From assembly GCA_964247055.1 (NCBI GenBank), contig OZ176054.1, positions 12,214,001 through 12,278,000 of the forward strand: a stretch of 64,000 bases of DNA, in the 5' to 3' direction. The translations under genes and the position numbers were made by a program. Below, one piece after another: positions 32,996-43,938 of this stretch (position 1 is the first letter of the stretch; each line of letters begins with the position of its first letter). The notes below the pieces were generated by a model that saw only the letters and a program-made list of their open reading frames with translations, made no database searches and had not been told where the DNA came from. The stretch is from Paragordius varius (taxonomy: Eukaryota; Nematomorpha).

Positions 32996-35501
32996 CAATC
33001 TACCAAGATTTCGATGGAAAAATATTAGTTTTTTATTAATTTTAATTAGATGAAAACCAAAGGTTTTAATTAAATAGAAAGTCTATTAAAGCTACATTGG
33101 ATGTTTGAACTTTTTATTTCTTAAAGATAAATTGTTAAAATTTATAAGCCTTCTTAGATTTCTTCATATATTTTTTTATATGTCGAGAACTCCACCTCTT
33201 TTAGATTTTGAATATCAATTATTATCTAAAAAATTGAGTGTTCTCTTAAAAATGACCCTAGAACGCGAGTGCTAACTAATCCAAGCTCGTTTTTTAAAAT
33301 TTGGAAAGATTCATGCAGAATTTATTTTAAGAATTTCCAATTTTACTACGATTTAAATTTTGAAATTTTATATTTATTTTTTATTGTATTGGACAGACAT
33401 ATCTGTCATAAAGTTTGTATTATATATACACTCTGTGCAAAAAAATTTTAACAAAATAATTTTTTTTCATGAGATAGCCTATGACCAGCGTTTATTCGTT
33501 TGCCGTAAAAATTTTTATTTTTTTATGAGCTAATTAAATATTGAGAGAAAATTAAAAAGCAAAAGGTTAATTAAGCATAATTCAAAAAATAATGATAAAA
33601 GTTGAGATATTTTGGTTAATTATCATTTTAGGAGATAATATTAATATATAAATAGCCTAAAATCATATAGTTAAGGTTTCTATACTCACTCAAAAGATGG
33701 TGTTTTTCTTTTAACACACTTGTTTTATTAATATTCTAAATTTTAGTGAATAAAATCCATCTCGTGTATTGTTTAATCAATCCGTTGGGATATATGCAAC
33801 ACATATTGAATGCTACATATTTGGTTAAAACTAAGGTTCATGAAGACCCCATATCTGATTTCGATGAAAATGCCAATGAAATGGATAATTACGTGGAATT
33901 CATAAGGCCTCACAATGTCGTAGATCAGAAAGATCATAAAATTATACCAGGTAAGCGTTTTTTACACAATCTATTAATTTTTTAAAATAATTGTTTAATA
34001 TGCGAACATTTTTGCATGCTTTTAATATGATATTTTGACAAAAAACATTCATAACACTTTTTTAACCCAAATTGATAATTTTTCTGATCGAAGTAAGCAC
34101 CTATCCATGCTTGGAATTCAACACTTATATTATATTAATTAAAAATATTTTTTCATGAAATTTTGGATTTTTTATATATTTAATTTTGAAATTATTTTTA
34201 CGTTTAAATAAGCGTTGGTTTCGAATACAAATTATACTCCCAAAGAGAATTTACATCAAATATATAAACTTAAAAATGGGGGATACTAAAAAAATTAAAT
34301 TGAACCAAAGATTAAGGGACGATTCAACTTTTAAAATGCTAAAATATATTTTTTAATTAAGCGGTTCATAGAAATAAGTGTTGAATTGGATAAGTGTAGA
34401 ATATAATTGGAAAATGCTGAGTCAGATTGAAATAAAGTATATATATAAATCAAGTATAAATTTTAAGCTGCCTATAAACGTTAATTATTAATTATCAATG
34501 ACAAAATCTTATAATTATTATATGTATGTATATGTATGTATACAGGTGTATGGACAGTTTCTGTTATCCTTTGGGAAAATTTGACACTCCTACACCAACA
34601 ATCCATATATCTTTTCCCTTGGCCAGCATCATCCGCTATACCTACTATGAATCCGTTCCTAATACCAGCTATGCAAAACACTATTTTATCCAAAGAACAA
34701 AGTATACCCCAATTTGTGCAAACGACTTTCTTAGATCCCCTGCAAACGTTTGAGCCTAAGGGGGCTTTCGTAAATTGTACTCGGAATGATATTGACCTAT
34801 TGGCAAAAACTATTGGGGTTCCCGATCAATATGAAATGGGGTGGAAAACAATCGTTAATTCTGCGACTTTAAAACAATCCTCTACCATTATAAAAATGGC
34901 ACGAAATCCTAAATTCCGACCACCTTTTCTTAAAGAGACTACCCCCTCATCTAACCCATATGGAAATGAGAATATTGCCTTACTACAGTTCCTTAATCCA
35001 TTAACTATTAAATCGGTGGAAGATCGTAACACAGCAGTGTTACAAATGTTGCAACTTAATTCTTGGCAAACTTTAAGTCATTGGATTGATACGGGTATCC
35101 AAGAAATTTGGTCTGTTACACCAGGCTATAAAACTTTTTCCACTAATAATCATAAAAATAAGCATCCCATATTACCTGACCCCTGGGAAGGAAGGCAATC
35201 TCCTATATGCATAGTTCGACCTGAGAGCACCTATAACAATTATGACGCCAACGAAATTGACAAGAAAATTAGAATACGAAATTCAGCCATTCATAATTTA
35301 AGTTTAAAGGCTGTTTTACCCACCAACATGCACGATTTATTCCATCAATGTTATACAACTCAAACAAATGATTTAAATAGTCAAAAATCGCCATCTTACA
35401 TGTATTGCGATGAAACATACGATAGAAATTCTACGAATTATCCAGCATTTCCTTGGAGTTCTTATAGCTTAGATATGAAGAGTATTATAACGGCATTTTA
35501 G
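20780..35501 (+). CDS. XYLT: Peptide O-xylosyltransferase with WSC domain, 18 exons
   Basis: Exons: 20780-20935, 21018-21219, 21291-21407, 22042-22115, 22508-22625, 23945-24129, 24388-24464, 24761-24904, 25192-25275, 26510-26668, 27247-27382, 29184-29363, 30534-30636, 31635-31971, 32135-32387, 32792-32921, 33747-33950, 34546-35501; 1204 aa (human about 865-960). This Golgi type II enzyme adds the first xylose to proteoglycan serines. Order: short cytosolic tail, membrane anchor about 22-39, stem with ALNRAKSITCKQQI, WSC domain from NKPKILGCF to CPGNSEQPCGTEN (as in fly and worm), then the GT14 domain: IRIVFVFILNGRADRQ, YYLIHVDA, IWGGTSLLE, WDYFINLSESD, HECDDHLWRLG, FDGASDWLILTREF, LLPAESFFHT, CTCEYKKFVDWCGCSP. 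The C-terminal domain ends in WSSYSLDMKSI, as in the human protein. The 3' end of exon 4 is the least certain boundary. The human DWD site reads RCD here. Confidence 0.95.
22999..23191. mobile_element. Tc1/mariner-type MITE in XYLT intron 5
   Basis: Second copy of the CAGTATGCA family, between TA dinucleotides. The inner palindrome (CTATAGTAGGGGGCAATTCG against TTGCCCCCTACTATAG) is nearly perfect here. Confidence 0.85.
23268..23529. mobile_element. FBL-A foldback-like element, copy 3
   Basis: Ends ACCATTTACAATATAAATTC and GAACTGTAAATGGG; short arms of one to two 21-bp units each. Directly followed by copy 4. Confidence 0.78.
23538..23920. mobile_element. FBL-A foldback-like element, copy 4, ending 24 nt from XYLT exon 6
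   Basis: The right arm has six tandem 21-bp units and ends ATAAATGGT at 23920, followed by a (TA)n tract that runs straight into the acceptor AG (23943-23944). The left arm is degenerate. Confidence 0.82.
25586..25834. mobile_element. FBL-A foldback-like element, copy 5, XYLT intron 9
   Basis: Shortened arms with one unit left and two units right; right end AAACTGTAAATGGT is intact, left end TTTATAATTTAAATTCACCC is degenerate. Confidence 0.75.
26050..26335. mobile_element. FBL-A foldback-like element, copy 6, XYLT intron 9
   Basis: The left arm has three units but lacks the terminal ACCATTT; the right end GAACTGTAAATGGT is intact and followed by a long (TA)n tract (26336-26370). Confidence 0.75.
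26617..26998 (+). repeat. Tandem duplication of the 3' half of XYLT exon 10 with its donor site
   Basis: 26617-26828 is repeated at 26829-26998, with a poly-T stretch shortened in the second copy. Each copy includes the same coding segment (DWLILTREFSR) and the same donor (GATGG|GTTGAG, 26668 and 26882). The second copy cannot be added in frame through its TTCAG acceptor, since that reads into a stop, so it is probably intronic. Confidence 0.9.
27672..28950. repeat. Tandem repeat of about 180-bp units interrupted by an FBL-B element
   Basis: Units begin near 27672, 27861 and 28041 (TTATTATTATTAAGTCAAGA, (TA)n, AACAGAACCTTTA, TTTTTCCTAAC, AAATTGTTAAA). The third unit is broken at about 28100 and its remainder resumes at about 28826-28950. 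No coding capacity. Confidence 0.8.
28101..28811. mobile_element. FBL-B foldback-like element in XYLT intron 11
   Basis: 711 bp. Left arm 28101-28280 starts CATTTGTACTTCAAGAGTG and holds about eight tandem units of TTCAAGTTGGTCCTTGAACA (period 21). Right arm 28680-28811 holds about five mirrored units and ends CTCTTGAAGTGCAAATGA. The AT-rich centre has no open frame. Each unit is itself a small palindrome (TTCAAG...CTTGAA). The open frame that reads KDQLELFKDQLE on the minus strand is an artefact of the repeat. Confidence 0.88.
29384..29778. mobile_element. FBL-A foldback-like element, copy 7, 20 nt after XYLT exon 12
   Basis: Left end CCATTTACAGTTCAAAG with a long arm of six partly degenerate units (some read CCTCGAACAAAATC); right arm short and ending CAACTGTCAATGGT. 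Starts 20 nt downstream of the exon donor at 29363. Confidence 0.8.
30661..30915. mobile_element. FBL-A foldback-like element, copy 8, 24 nt after XYLT exon 13
   Basis: Left end ACCATATACAAATCAAATTC runs into a poly-C tract of about 16 bp in place of the CACCC of the unit. The right arm is truncated near TTTGAGGGTGAATTT. Confidence 0.72.
33426..33530. repeat. Partial copy of TGTGCAAAAAA MITE in XYLT intron 16
   Basis: TACACTCTGTGCAAAAAAAT ... GAGATAGCCTATGACCAGCG ... TTTGCCGTAAAAATTTTTAT matches the blocks at 58216, 58694 and 59273. The right end is lost. Confidence 0.7.
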
Positions 35502-35630
35502 CACAAAACACACCCAACCAATAAGCATTATATTATTGTCATCTGATTAGTTTTTATAAAACATATGCATACATTAGTCATCACAAAATTTGCTCACAAA
35601 AGTTAAACTTATCATGTAAAATGATATATA

Positions 35631-35815
35631 CAGTAAAAAATTGAAATTATGCAGACAAAACGTAAATTTTAAGGAGAAATATTTTTTTCCAAAGCCACTT
35701 TTCTATTCTTTTTAGAGAAATTAAATATGGAAAAACATTTAAAAAATATGGTAGCCTTTAAAAAAATATTTGTCTCTTGGTTTCTACGTTGCGTCTGCAT
35801 AATTTAATTCTTAAT
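35631..35815. mobile_element. Tc1/mariner-type MITE, CAGTAAAAA family
   Basis: Left end CAGTAAAAAATTGAAATTAT with GCAGACAAAACGT just inside; right side has the mirrored ACGTTGCGTCTGCATAATTT. Flanked by TA. The sister copy is at 45706-45982. Confidence 0.75.
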
Positions 35816-35873
35816 TTATATATATATATAGTCAGGAAATTTTTTATTATTACTTTACATATACAGAATGCAT

Positions 35874-36025
35874 TTTAATGGTTGCTTATTTTATACTGAA
35901 GTGGGGCGATTCACACAGGAGTATATGGAAAAAAGAGGAAATTGTTTATTCAACAATTTATTGTTTATCCCATACATTACTGTGTGTTGCAAATTGCCCT
36001 AACTATAGTGTGAAAATGCATACTC
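35874..36025. mobile_element. Tc1/mariner-type MITE, CAGTATGCA family, shortened
   Basis: Third copy of the family at 7890 and 22999. Ends CAGAATGCATTTTAATGG and AAAATGCATACTC; internal deletions shorten it to about 150 bp. Confidence 0.78.
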
Positions 36026-36420
36026 TATATATATATATATATATATGTTTTTGAGAATCAACCAAAAATATTTTATTACGACCAAATTTACCCAACATCG
36101 CCCATATGGCACGATTTGACCAAAATTTAAATGAAAAAAAAAATTATTTTATCTGCCCTGTGATTTTTTCCCGCTGATAAGCTTGAAATTAGCGGCTGGC
36201 CCACACAAAAAAATGCATCTTTTATTCTGTAAATTAATTATTTATTTTTGATTGATTGATTTAATTAATTATTGATTATTATGAAACTTGAATCAAATTG
36301 TAAATATAAATTTTAATTAGGATGAAACATTTATGGAAATTTATTTTTATATAGATTTATAACTATTATGTATATAAAACATGACAAATAAATTTTTAGT
36401 ACACCCCCTCAAAACTGAGT

Positions 36421-38781
36421 TTATAATCTATATATTTATAAAAATGGAAAGTGGTGGGTTTGTGATCTGTTTCCGGAAAACCGGTCGACCCATTCAAATC
36501 CAAATTTCGAAAAAATATAATCATTAATGAATGCCCCGACAATAGCTTCGCTCTTTTTTTCAATTAAGCCCACAGTTCGGGCCCACCCCGTGTAAAAAAC
36601 GTTTTTTTTTAAAAAAGTCCACAAAAATCGTGTCGGCAATTTTCCGGAAAACGTGTTGAACCATTCGATTTCAAATATGATTTTTTTTACTTTTTTTCGA
36701 TTGCGCCGAACGTAGTCGGCTCGCATTTATAATTTAGGCCCTCTTTTTAATCGCCCCGTAAAATACCTTTTTTTTAAAAAAAAACCAAGTCCACAAAAAT
36801 AATTTTTTGAATCTATTTTTCGCCCAAGGTATGAGACCGTAAAAATTCAATAAGGATTCGAGGTATTTCCTTTTAAGGCAAAAATTTAAGTTGAGCTTTT
36901 TATATTGGCAGCCGGGTAAGGAGATACCCGCTAAAAACGTCATATTAAAATAACGTGCATTTGGGGCTAAATTTCAGAACTTATCGGGCCATATGAGTTC
37001 AATAGGTGCTTTAAAATATTACACGTAACAAGGCAAAAATTAAGGTTGCGCGGTTTTTTAAAATTAGCCGTTAATTAGTTCCACGCCCTGAAGAATGCGC
37101 CACCATAGAATGATTTTTTACTTGAAGAATTTTTTCCAAATACTAATGAGAGCATATGAAATCAATAATGATACCAGGTATTCTCCGAAAGTCAAAAAAT
37201 TTAATCAAGCGCTTTTTTATATCAACCACTGGGTAGGGAGCTACCCATCTAAAACTGCGCTACCATATCGAAATTGCGTTGTTTAGGAATTAATTTTTAG
37301 AAAACTTATCAGGCCATATGAGTTCAATAAGGGCTTGAAATATATCCGTAAAAGGCAAAAATTTAGTCGAGCGGTTTTTTAAATTGCGGTTAATTAGGCT
37401 CTTTACGCCCTAAAAAAATGCGCTATCATTGAACTATTGTTTTATTTTAAAGCCATTCTTCCTGGAATGAATGATGTTCCAAGTATTCCCTAAAGGCAAA
37501 TTTTTTTTCGAATTATAGTTGTATATTGGCCTCTGGATAGGGGGCTACACACCTACAACTGGCCCGCCATATCGTTACAGCCTGACTTTGGAGGCAAATT
37601 TTAAAAAACATATCAGACCATTTAAATTTAATAGGGGCCTAAACACCTAAAGGCAAAAATAAGTAGAGTAATTTTATTAAATTACCCCCTAATTAGGCCC
37701 TTGCCCTAAAAAATGCGCCACCATAGAATGACGTTTTTGAGGCAATTTTTCCGAAAATCCCACGATAGCATATGAAATCAATCATGACTCCAGGTATTAC
37801 CCGAATTTAGGCAAAAATTTTAATTGAGAGTTTTTTTTGCTTCGCCCAGGTTAGGGGGTTATCCGCGTAAAACTGCTTTACCATATTGATACAGCATGCA
37901 TTTGTTCAGAAAACCTATGAGACTAATAGGAACATATGGCATCCATAATAATTCCAGATTCCCCATATAAAGACAAAAAAATTTCCTAACGCTTTTTGTA
38001 TATCGGTCCCTGGGTTAGGAACTACCCGTCAAAAACTGCGCCACTATATAGAAATTGCGTTGTTTTGGAGCTAATTCACAGACAATTTATGAGCCATATG
38101 AGCTCATTAAAAGCTTGAAATATTACCCGTAACTAAGTAAAAAATAAGGTCAGGTTTTTTACAGCCCTTATGGGGCCTTTATGCCCTAAAAAAGGCCATA
38201 TAATAACAATATTTAGTGTTGAGGTATTTTTTCGAATAACCCATATGGTATCAAACATGATTCCAAATATCTGCCCTAAAAAGGCAAAGAATTTAACTCA
38301 ACGCTTTTCCATATAGGTCCATGGGTAGGGGTCTACCGGTTTAGAACTAAGACGCCATACAAAAGTGGCGTGGTTTTGGAGATGATTAAAAAAACTTAAA
38401 ATACATACGAGTTCAGTTAAACACATTTCTAGCGTGTATATCATTCTTTCCTTAAAAATGGACCAAAAATGAGTTAATTTTTATATCCCTTAGCTGTGTT
38501 AACACAATTTCAAAATAAACTTTTAACCATGATTTCGTAAAACAAAAATATTAAAATAAATCCACTAATATTTGAATATTAACTTTAATAAGACAGTTTA
38601 AATATGGTCAATTTTAAGTAAACAATATTTGAGCCTATGCAAAAACCCGTAAAAGAATAATTAAAAACTTTCTTATCAATGTTTTTTATTATTTTGTCAA
38701 TTACCTCTATTTATTGCAAATTATTAAGAATAATTATCGGTAAGACTACGTCACAGCGAAGCGTGACAGGGCCAACTAGTT
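36421..38781 (+). repeat. Large unclassified dispersed repeat, copy 1 (about 2.36 kb)
   Basis: Begins at TATAATCTATATATTTATAA, followed by a 500-bp unique part with CTGTTTCCGGAAAACCGGTC. From about 36960 to 38410 it consists of about 4.5 degenerate tandem units of about 300-325 bp (landmarks GGCCATATGAGTTCAATAGG, GCCCTAAAAAATGCGCCACC, GGTAGGGGGCTACC). It ends at CTACGTCACAGCGAAGCGTG ... GGGCCAACTAGT. Homologous ends occur inverted at 62713-63953 and partly at 48375-48758. No open frame or transposase signature, so the class is unknown. Confidence 0.85.
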
Positions 38782-38860
38782 TAAAATAAAAAATATTATT
38801 GAAATAAAAAATGAAAAAAAATGATTGTTTAAAGATATATAATTAATTATATTTAAGTTA

Positions 38861-41800
38861 ATGGATGATATTCATAAAATTTTGCACCAATGCACGTATG
38901 TCTCCAAAGAATATAATGAATTATTACATATGAAGGGTAATTTGATTAAATTGCATGATAATTTGAAAACCAAATTGGACGATATGCTACAAAAAGGTAT
39001 GATATGCTATTAATGTTAAAATTTATTATTATCAATTAAAGCAGTGGTTCCCAAAAGAGGGAAACGTAGAAAAATCTAGGGGGCGCGAAAAATTTGGAGA
39101 ATTTAATTAAATACCTAAAAACATATTAAAGGACAACGGGTGCGAAAAATCAAGATTTGTCACCTATGTGGAAAAAATATATCAAAAATGGAGAGATAAT
39201 AATCTCATTGATTGGGATTTTTATAATATAATTTTATAAGGTTGATTACCCAAGACGTGTTGATAGTCAGTTTTTGTAAATAAAAATCACTAGAAGTATA
39301 TGGTTAAAAGGGAACTGTTAATAGCAAAATAAGGAGTAAATATTGAATTTAAATAAAAATTACTCTAAATAATCATTAAACTTAGTGTTTTGATTTGCTA
39401 GGGAAAAGTCCCTAGCCATATTATATATATTATAGCACTCTACAACCATTTTATCTAGTAAAATGATAATACCATACTTAGCATTAATTTTTTAAAAAAT
39501 GTAGGGTCTTATGGATCGAATAAAAGTCATTACTAAGCTTTTTACAAAGATTATAAAGTCGCGGTTTGCATTATTATTATAATATATATACCCACCTTAT
39601 AAAGCTGATCATACATTTTAAAATAATTAGTTGTGAAACACAAAAAAGTTTTAGCTTCCAAACAATTTCATATATTTTTACACTAAGATTGAAAAAGGTC
39701 CATAGTGTTGGGAAATGTTTGACTTTGCAACAATATATACCATTTACAGTTCAAATTCACCCTCAAACAAATCAATTCACCCTAAAAATAAATTATGTGC
39801 TTTCGAGCTAATATAACCCATTCTTTATGGCATAGTTTATTATTTTTTCAGTACTATTTTAATTTAAAATAAAATTTTTATTTTTTAAAATATATAAAAA
39901 TATAGGTAGTTTTTAATCTTAAAAAATATATATCATGTTTGAGGAAAATTTGATTTGTTCGAGGGTGAATTTAAATTGTTCAAGGGTGAATATGAATAGT
40001 AAATGGTATATTACCAACCTTAGGCAATTGATTAAAAATATATATATTTGAAACTAACCCTTTTTTAGAAATGAACGTGTTAGCACCCAAATTAAATGAT
40101 GCTGATGAACAATTGATATATGAACTCTTAAATAAATCAAGCAGTGAAGAAGGATTGATAGCTATAAAACAAAAGGTAATATTAAATACCGCAACAATGT
40201 CAAATTATATTGTTGAATGTTCATTTTAAAAATAATCCAGTGTGCATTTTATGGGTTATGAGACTTTTTTTTAAAGTGAACTATGGATGAAAAGAATTGA
40301 GGGCACAATATGAAAGAAATGAAATGCGTTAATAAAGCGTTTTTGGCTATTAACTAAGCATAAATATGTGATATTTAATATATTAAAAAGGTTCAATACC
40401 CGTAGGCTATACATTATAAAATTGTATGGTGAAAAGAGTTGGGATCATTTTTTGTTTTAAGGCTTATAATTTCAAAAAAAATCTCTAAAATTTTAATTAG
40501 ATAATACTTAACATTTAAATACAACACATTCATTTCAGTCCTTTTCGATTCAAACTGTGGTAGTTGGATACCCTTGGCCTGTTTAAAATTAAATACTTCA
40601 AGAAATATGAAAAGAATACATGGCAAAGCACATAACATTAATAATGAACCAAAATATAAAAAAAATTCATTTGAAATACTTGGTATAATTTTAAGTTAAA
40701 ACCCTTAGGTAAGAATTTATTTAATTGAACAAGAGTGCGTTAGCTAAATATAAAAATATTACAAGAAACACCACTTTTTCTGTTTCTATTAATGTTAGAT
40801 GTGATTTATATAAAAAATTAGCTTTAATTTTAGTTTAAAAATTAAATAAACACAATATTTTGCAAATCAAAATGGCGTCAAAGTGAAATGGATTATTTTC
40901 TTCAAAACTATATTTTATTTGATAATTTCGGCTTATTTATATTATTTTTATATTAACTTAATCTGGGGTATTTAGATGAATTTGAATCGAGTGTTAATAC
41001 CGAAATGCAAATAGATACAATTTTATACATAACACCTTCGAACATTTTAAACCAGTGGTACTCAAACCGCGGGCCGCGGGCCGCATGCGGCCCTAAGAGT
41101 GCTTTAAAATTGCCTTATGACCATATTGATAATTAAATTATTTTTTTATTGATAAATATTTAAAATACACATAAACGAATTTTAGCTTATTTTAATATTA
41201 ATTTATTTTCTTTAGATTTAATTTGATAATTTTTATTTTTTACCCAATTCGAAATATAAAAAATCTCCCTACATCAAAATGATTTCAAATTTTGGCACAC
41301 GTTGTTTCTGTTTCTGTATTCTATTTTCTTTTCTATTTTGAAATTTTTATTGCATTCCTTTTTCGTAGTTACACAAGCTTTTCACCCAAACTTGCATATA
41401 CATCTTCTTTTCATTGCTATCCTGCATCATTTTCATAACTCATTCCCATTAAAGTTCAACATCATTAAATTTCGACCAGTTTTTTTATAGCATAATTTAA
41501 AATATATTTCTATTTTTTTGGTAAAAATTTACATAATATGCAAACATGGGATGACATCTAATGCTAAAAAACGTAAATAATCTGATAAAAAATCGCTCTG
41601 TTGTTTTAAATAAAAATGTTGTTACCTGCCTTATATGTAAGAAATAAATATAAAAAAATTGAAAGACATTTTACATCCATCATGATTCTACCAGAAAATC
41701 ATGGGGATATAAAAGAAAAATATTAAAAAAGGATAATTATACCAGAAAGAAAAATCTATGTCCATAGCTTTCCATTAGCTTCATATGAAATTTGCTATAT

Positions 41801-43516
41801 TTTAGGAAATAATATGAAACCGTTTACTGATTCCCAACTAATAAAATAACTAATAAAATGTAGCACTTTTTTATTTGAAAACCATGATGAAGATCAAATC
41901 ATGAGGCGCCTCGACGCATTAAAGATATGTCTAATATATTTTTAATTAGCAATACATTATTGGCTCTGAAAAACTGCAAACATTTTATTGCTATTGATTC
42001 TAGCACTAATATTAGTTCAACTCCTCAATGTGAGCTCTTCGTGAGATTTTGCAATGCAACATAATCAACGAGGAATATTTAAATTTTTTATCAAAAAATA
42101 TTACCACGGGATGTGATTTTCTTGAAATAATTAACACTTTTTTCGATAATAATGGTATATCTATAAAAAATTGGTTTTGCTCTGCACAGATGGCTGTCCC
42201 TCTATGATTCGAATAAAAAAAGGATTTATTCCTCTTTTGATAAACAAATATAATTTGTAAAAGATGAATCCTCAAAGTAATTAAAACGGTTGTTGATATA
42301 GTTAACATCCGTGGCAGAGAATTCAACCGCAGTAAATTCTAAAACTTTATGAAAGATCTCCACAGTGAGTTTGATGATATTCTTTTGTACACTGCCGTGA
42401 AATAGCTAAGGCTTACAAAACTATTAGACACATTTTTTTTCTTTTAAGGCATGATATCCTATTTTTTAAAAAGATAACAGAAAGTTGGATGAGAATAGTG
42501 TCAAATGGTGTGTTTTATTAGCCTACCTTTGCGACATTACTTATAAACTTAGTATTTTTAATATGGCTCTTCAAGGGAGCAAAATATATACCCAATTCGC
42601 TAATCAAATTTTTGGTTTTGAAGAAAAATTAATAATATAAAAACAAGATTTTATAAATAAAACACTCCTATATTTTCTAACACTTAAAACGATTAATGAA
42701 GAAAATATAGAATTTAACGGAGAGATTAATTTACAAATGACAATTTGGAGGCTACGTTCAAGGAGAATCGTAGAGAGGAGAGTATCTAGAGTTTTGGCAA
42801 GATGCGCCAAATAAAATAAAAAAAATGTGCTCAAGTTATCCTAACCGTTTTTTCCTCAACTTATACGTGTGAGAAATATTCAAAAACGAAGTATGTCATA
42901 TACATACAGAAATCGCTTAACCGATGATCATATGGACGACGTATTAAGATTGGCCTATCATGAGGCGAAACCAAATTCGTCGAAAATTATTGGTTAATAT
43001 CTATATAAATGTTGTTATCAAAATATTTTAATTTAAATGGTGCAAACAAGTTTTTAGCTGAATTTCCATGCGATCCGAAAAAAATTCATTGTGTTGATTT
43101 AGACTTAGAGTTTAAATATGTGCATATGTGTCAAATAGCTATGGAATATTTGCCATTATAAGGTTGATGGCCCTCTAAAAAAATATGTTTTATTTGGCCC
43201 GTCAAATTTTTTTGGTACCACTGCTTTAGAGTGTCCCAAATCGGTCGCACTTTTTACTTATTTTATATTACACGTTTTTCAATAAATTTTCCATATATTT
43301 TAAATTATTTACGTGTGGAAAATGGAAATTTTAAAATAAATAAAACAGATTGAATCGATGCTGGAAAACAATACGAAACAAAACGAGATACCAGTAAAAA
43401 ATTTATTTGGCAATGTTGCAGTACAACATAAGAATAAATTACAATGCAAAAGTAATAAACGAACAAAAGGTTCCTCAAGATTCAGGTCCATCACCCCCAG
43501 GAATCAACTATGTTAA
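38861..43516 (+). CDS. Small helical protein of unknown function, 3 exons
   Basis: Exons 38861-38996, 40069-40175, 43349-43516; 136 aa, phases consistent and donors/acceptors canonical. I do not recognise the family. The first 45 residues (MDDIHKILHQCTYVSKEYNE, then LLHMKGNLIKLHDNLKTKL) and exon 2 are charged and heptad-like, suggesting a coiled coil as in small kinetochore, augmin or vesicle-tether subunits; that is only a shape argument. The C-terminus is basic and Ser-rich ([12 protein letters not shown]). The last 168 nt overlap the final coding exon of LSM5 on the other strand. Intron 1 holds FBL-A copy 9, intron 2 a 2.2-kb hAT relic. If exon 3 is wrong the true last exon is elsewhere in 40176-43500. 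Confidence 0.55.
39739..40007. mobile_element. FBL-A foldback-like element, copy 9
   Basis: Ends ACCATTTACAGTTCAAATTC and GAATAGTAAATGGT; about two units left, three right. Lies 61 nt upstream of exon 2 (40069) of the coiled-coil-like gene. Confidence 0.82.
41053..43223 (+). mobile_element. Decayed hAT transposon (ZBED5/FAM200-like transposase)
   Basis: 2171 bp with terminal inverted repeats CAGTGGTAC...GTACCACTG, the left one followed by a GC-rich GGGCCGCGGGCCGCATGCGG stretch. Flanks TTTTAAAC and CTTTAGAG could be a decayed 8-bp target duplication (5 of 8 match). Between about 41570 and 43000 the plus strand, in shifting frames, encodes hAT fragments: KHFIAIDSSTNIS, ILKVIKTVVDIVNIRGREFN, LHSEFDDILLYTAVK and FNMALQGS. 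Many stops and frame changes: inactive. It sits in intron 2 of the coiled-coil-like gene. Confidence 0.85.
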
Positions 43517-43938
43517 TATATTGAATAAAATAAATATAAGAATATTTACATAAGATATATCCATAAACTTCAATATATGTGGTAAATTTAATGTCCCTTT
43601 ACTATTTACACAATTAATTGTTATCTTGAAATTAATTGCAGCGCATAAAGGTTTAATTATTACCATAAAAATAATAGAAAAATATACCATTGCAATATGA
43701 TTTCCATTTAACAAAATTTGATCTAGTTTGGATACTCTACGACCTTCGGGAGTATTTTCATACTCTGTTACATCATTTAAAACCATGTCTAATATAATAA
43801 ATAAATCCATAACTAACTTACAAAATCGTCAAATCCTAAAAGCGTTCCTGTAAGTTCCCTTTCTGTTTTCATAATAATATGTATTCTTGATCCAATACAT
43901 TTATCAATCAACTCAAGTGGTAAGAGCTGTGCGGACAT
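43475..43938 (-). CDS. LSM5: U6 snRNA-associated Sm-like protein LSm5, 3 exons
   Basis: Minus-strand exons 43938-43818, 43788-43688, 43507-43475; 84 aa against 91 in human. LSm5 is a subunit of the LSm2-8 ring that binds the U6 snRNA 3' end and of the cytoplasmic LSm1-7 decapping ring. Sm1 motif: [20 protein letters not shown] then [19 protein letters not shown]. Sm2 motif: [14 protein letters not shown], followed by the characteristic tail [10 protein letters not shown]. Intron 1 (43817-43789) is 29 nt and uses donor GTAA|GTTAG, which restores the conserved Val-Asn-Met. The 33-nt last exon lies antisense inside the last exon of the coiled-coil-like gene. Head to head with TAF13. Confidence 0.96.
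43789..43817 (-). other. 29-nt intron of LSM5
   Basis: GT...ATATTAG interval splitting the Asn codon of FDDFVNMV. Its removal is fixed by the strong LSm5 alignment on both sides. Confidence 0.92.

Larger units (their letters stand above)
35502..38860. other. Intergenic, XYLT to coiled-coil gene; filled with repeats
   Basis: Contains MITEs at 35631-35815 and 35874-36025 and the large unclassified repeat at 36421-38781. No host exon recognised. Confidence 0.6.

Noticed and set aside
39047-39130. CAGTGGTTCCCAAAAGAGGG as a hAT end in intron 1 of the coiled-coil-like gene
   Set aside because: Matches the typical hAT terminal sequence but I found no opposite end or target duplication, so I did not list it as an element.
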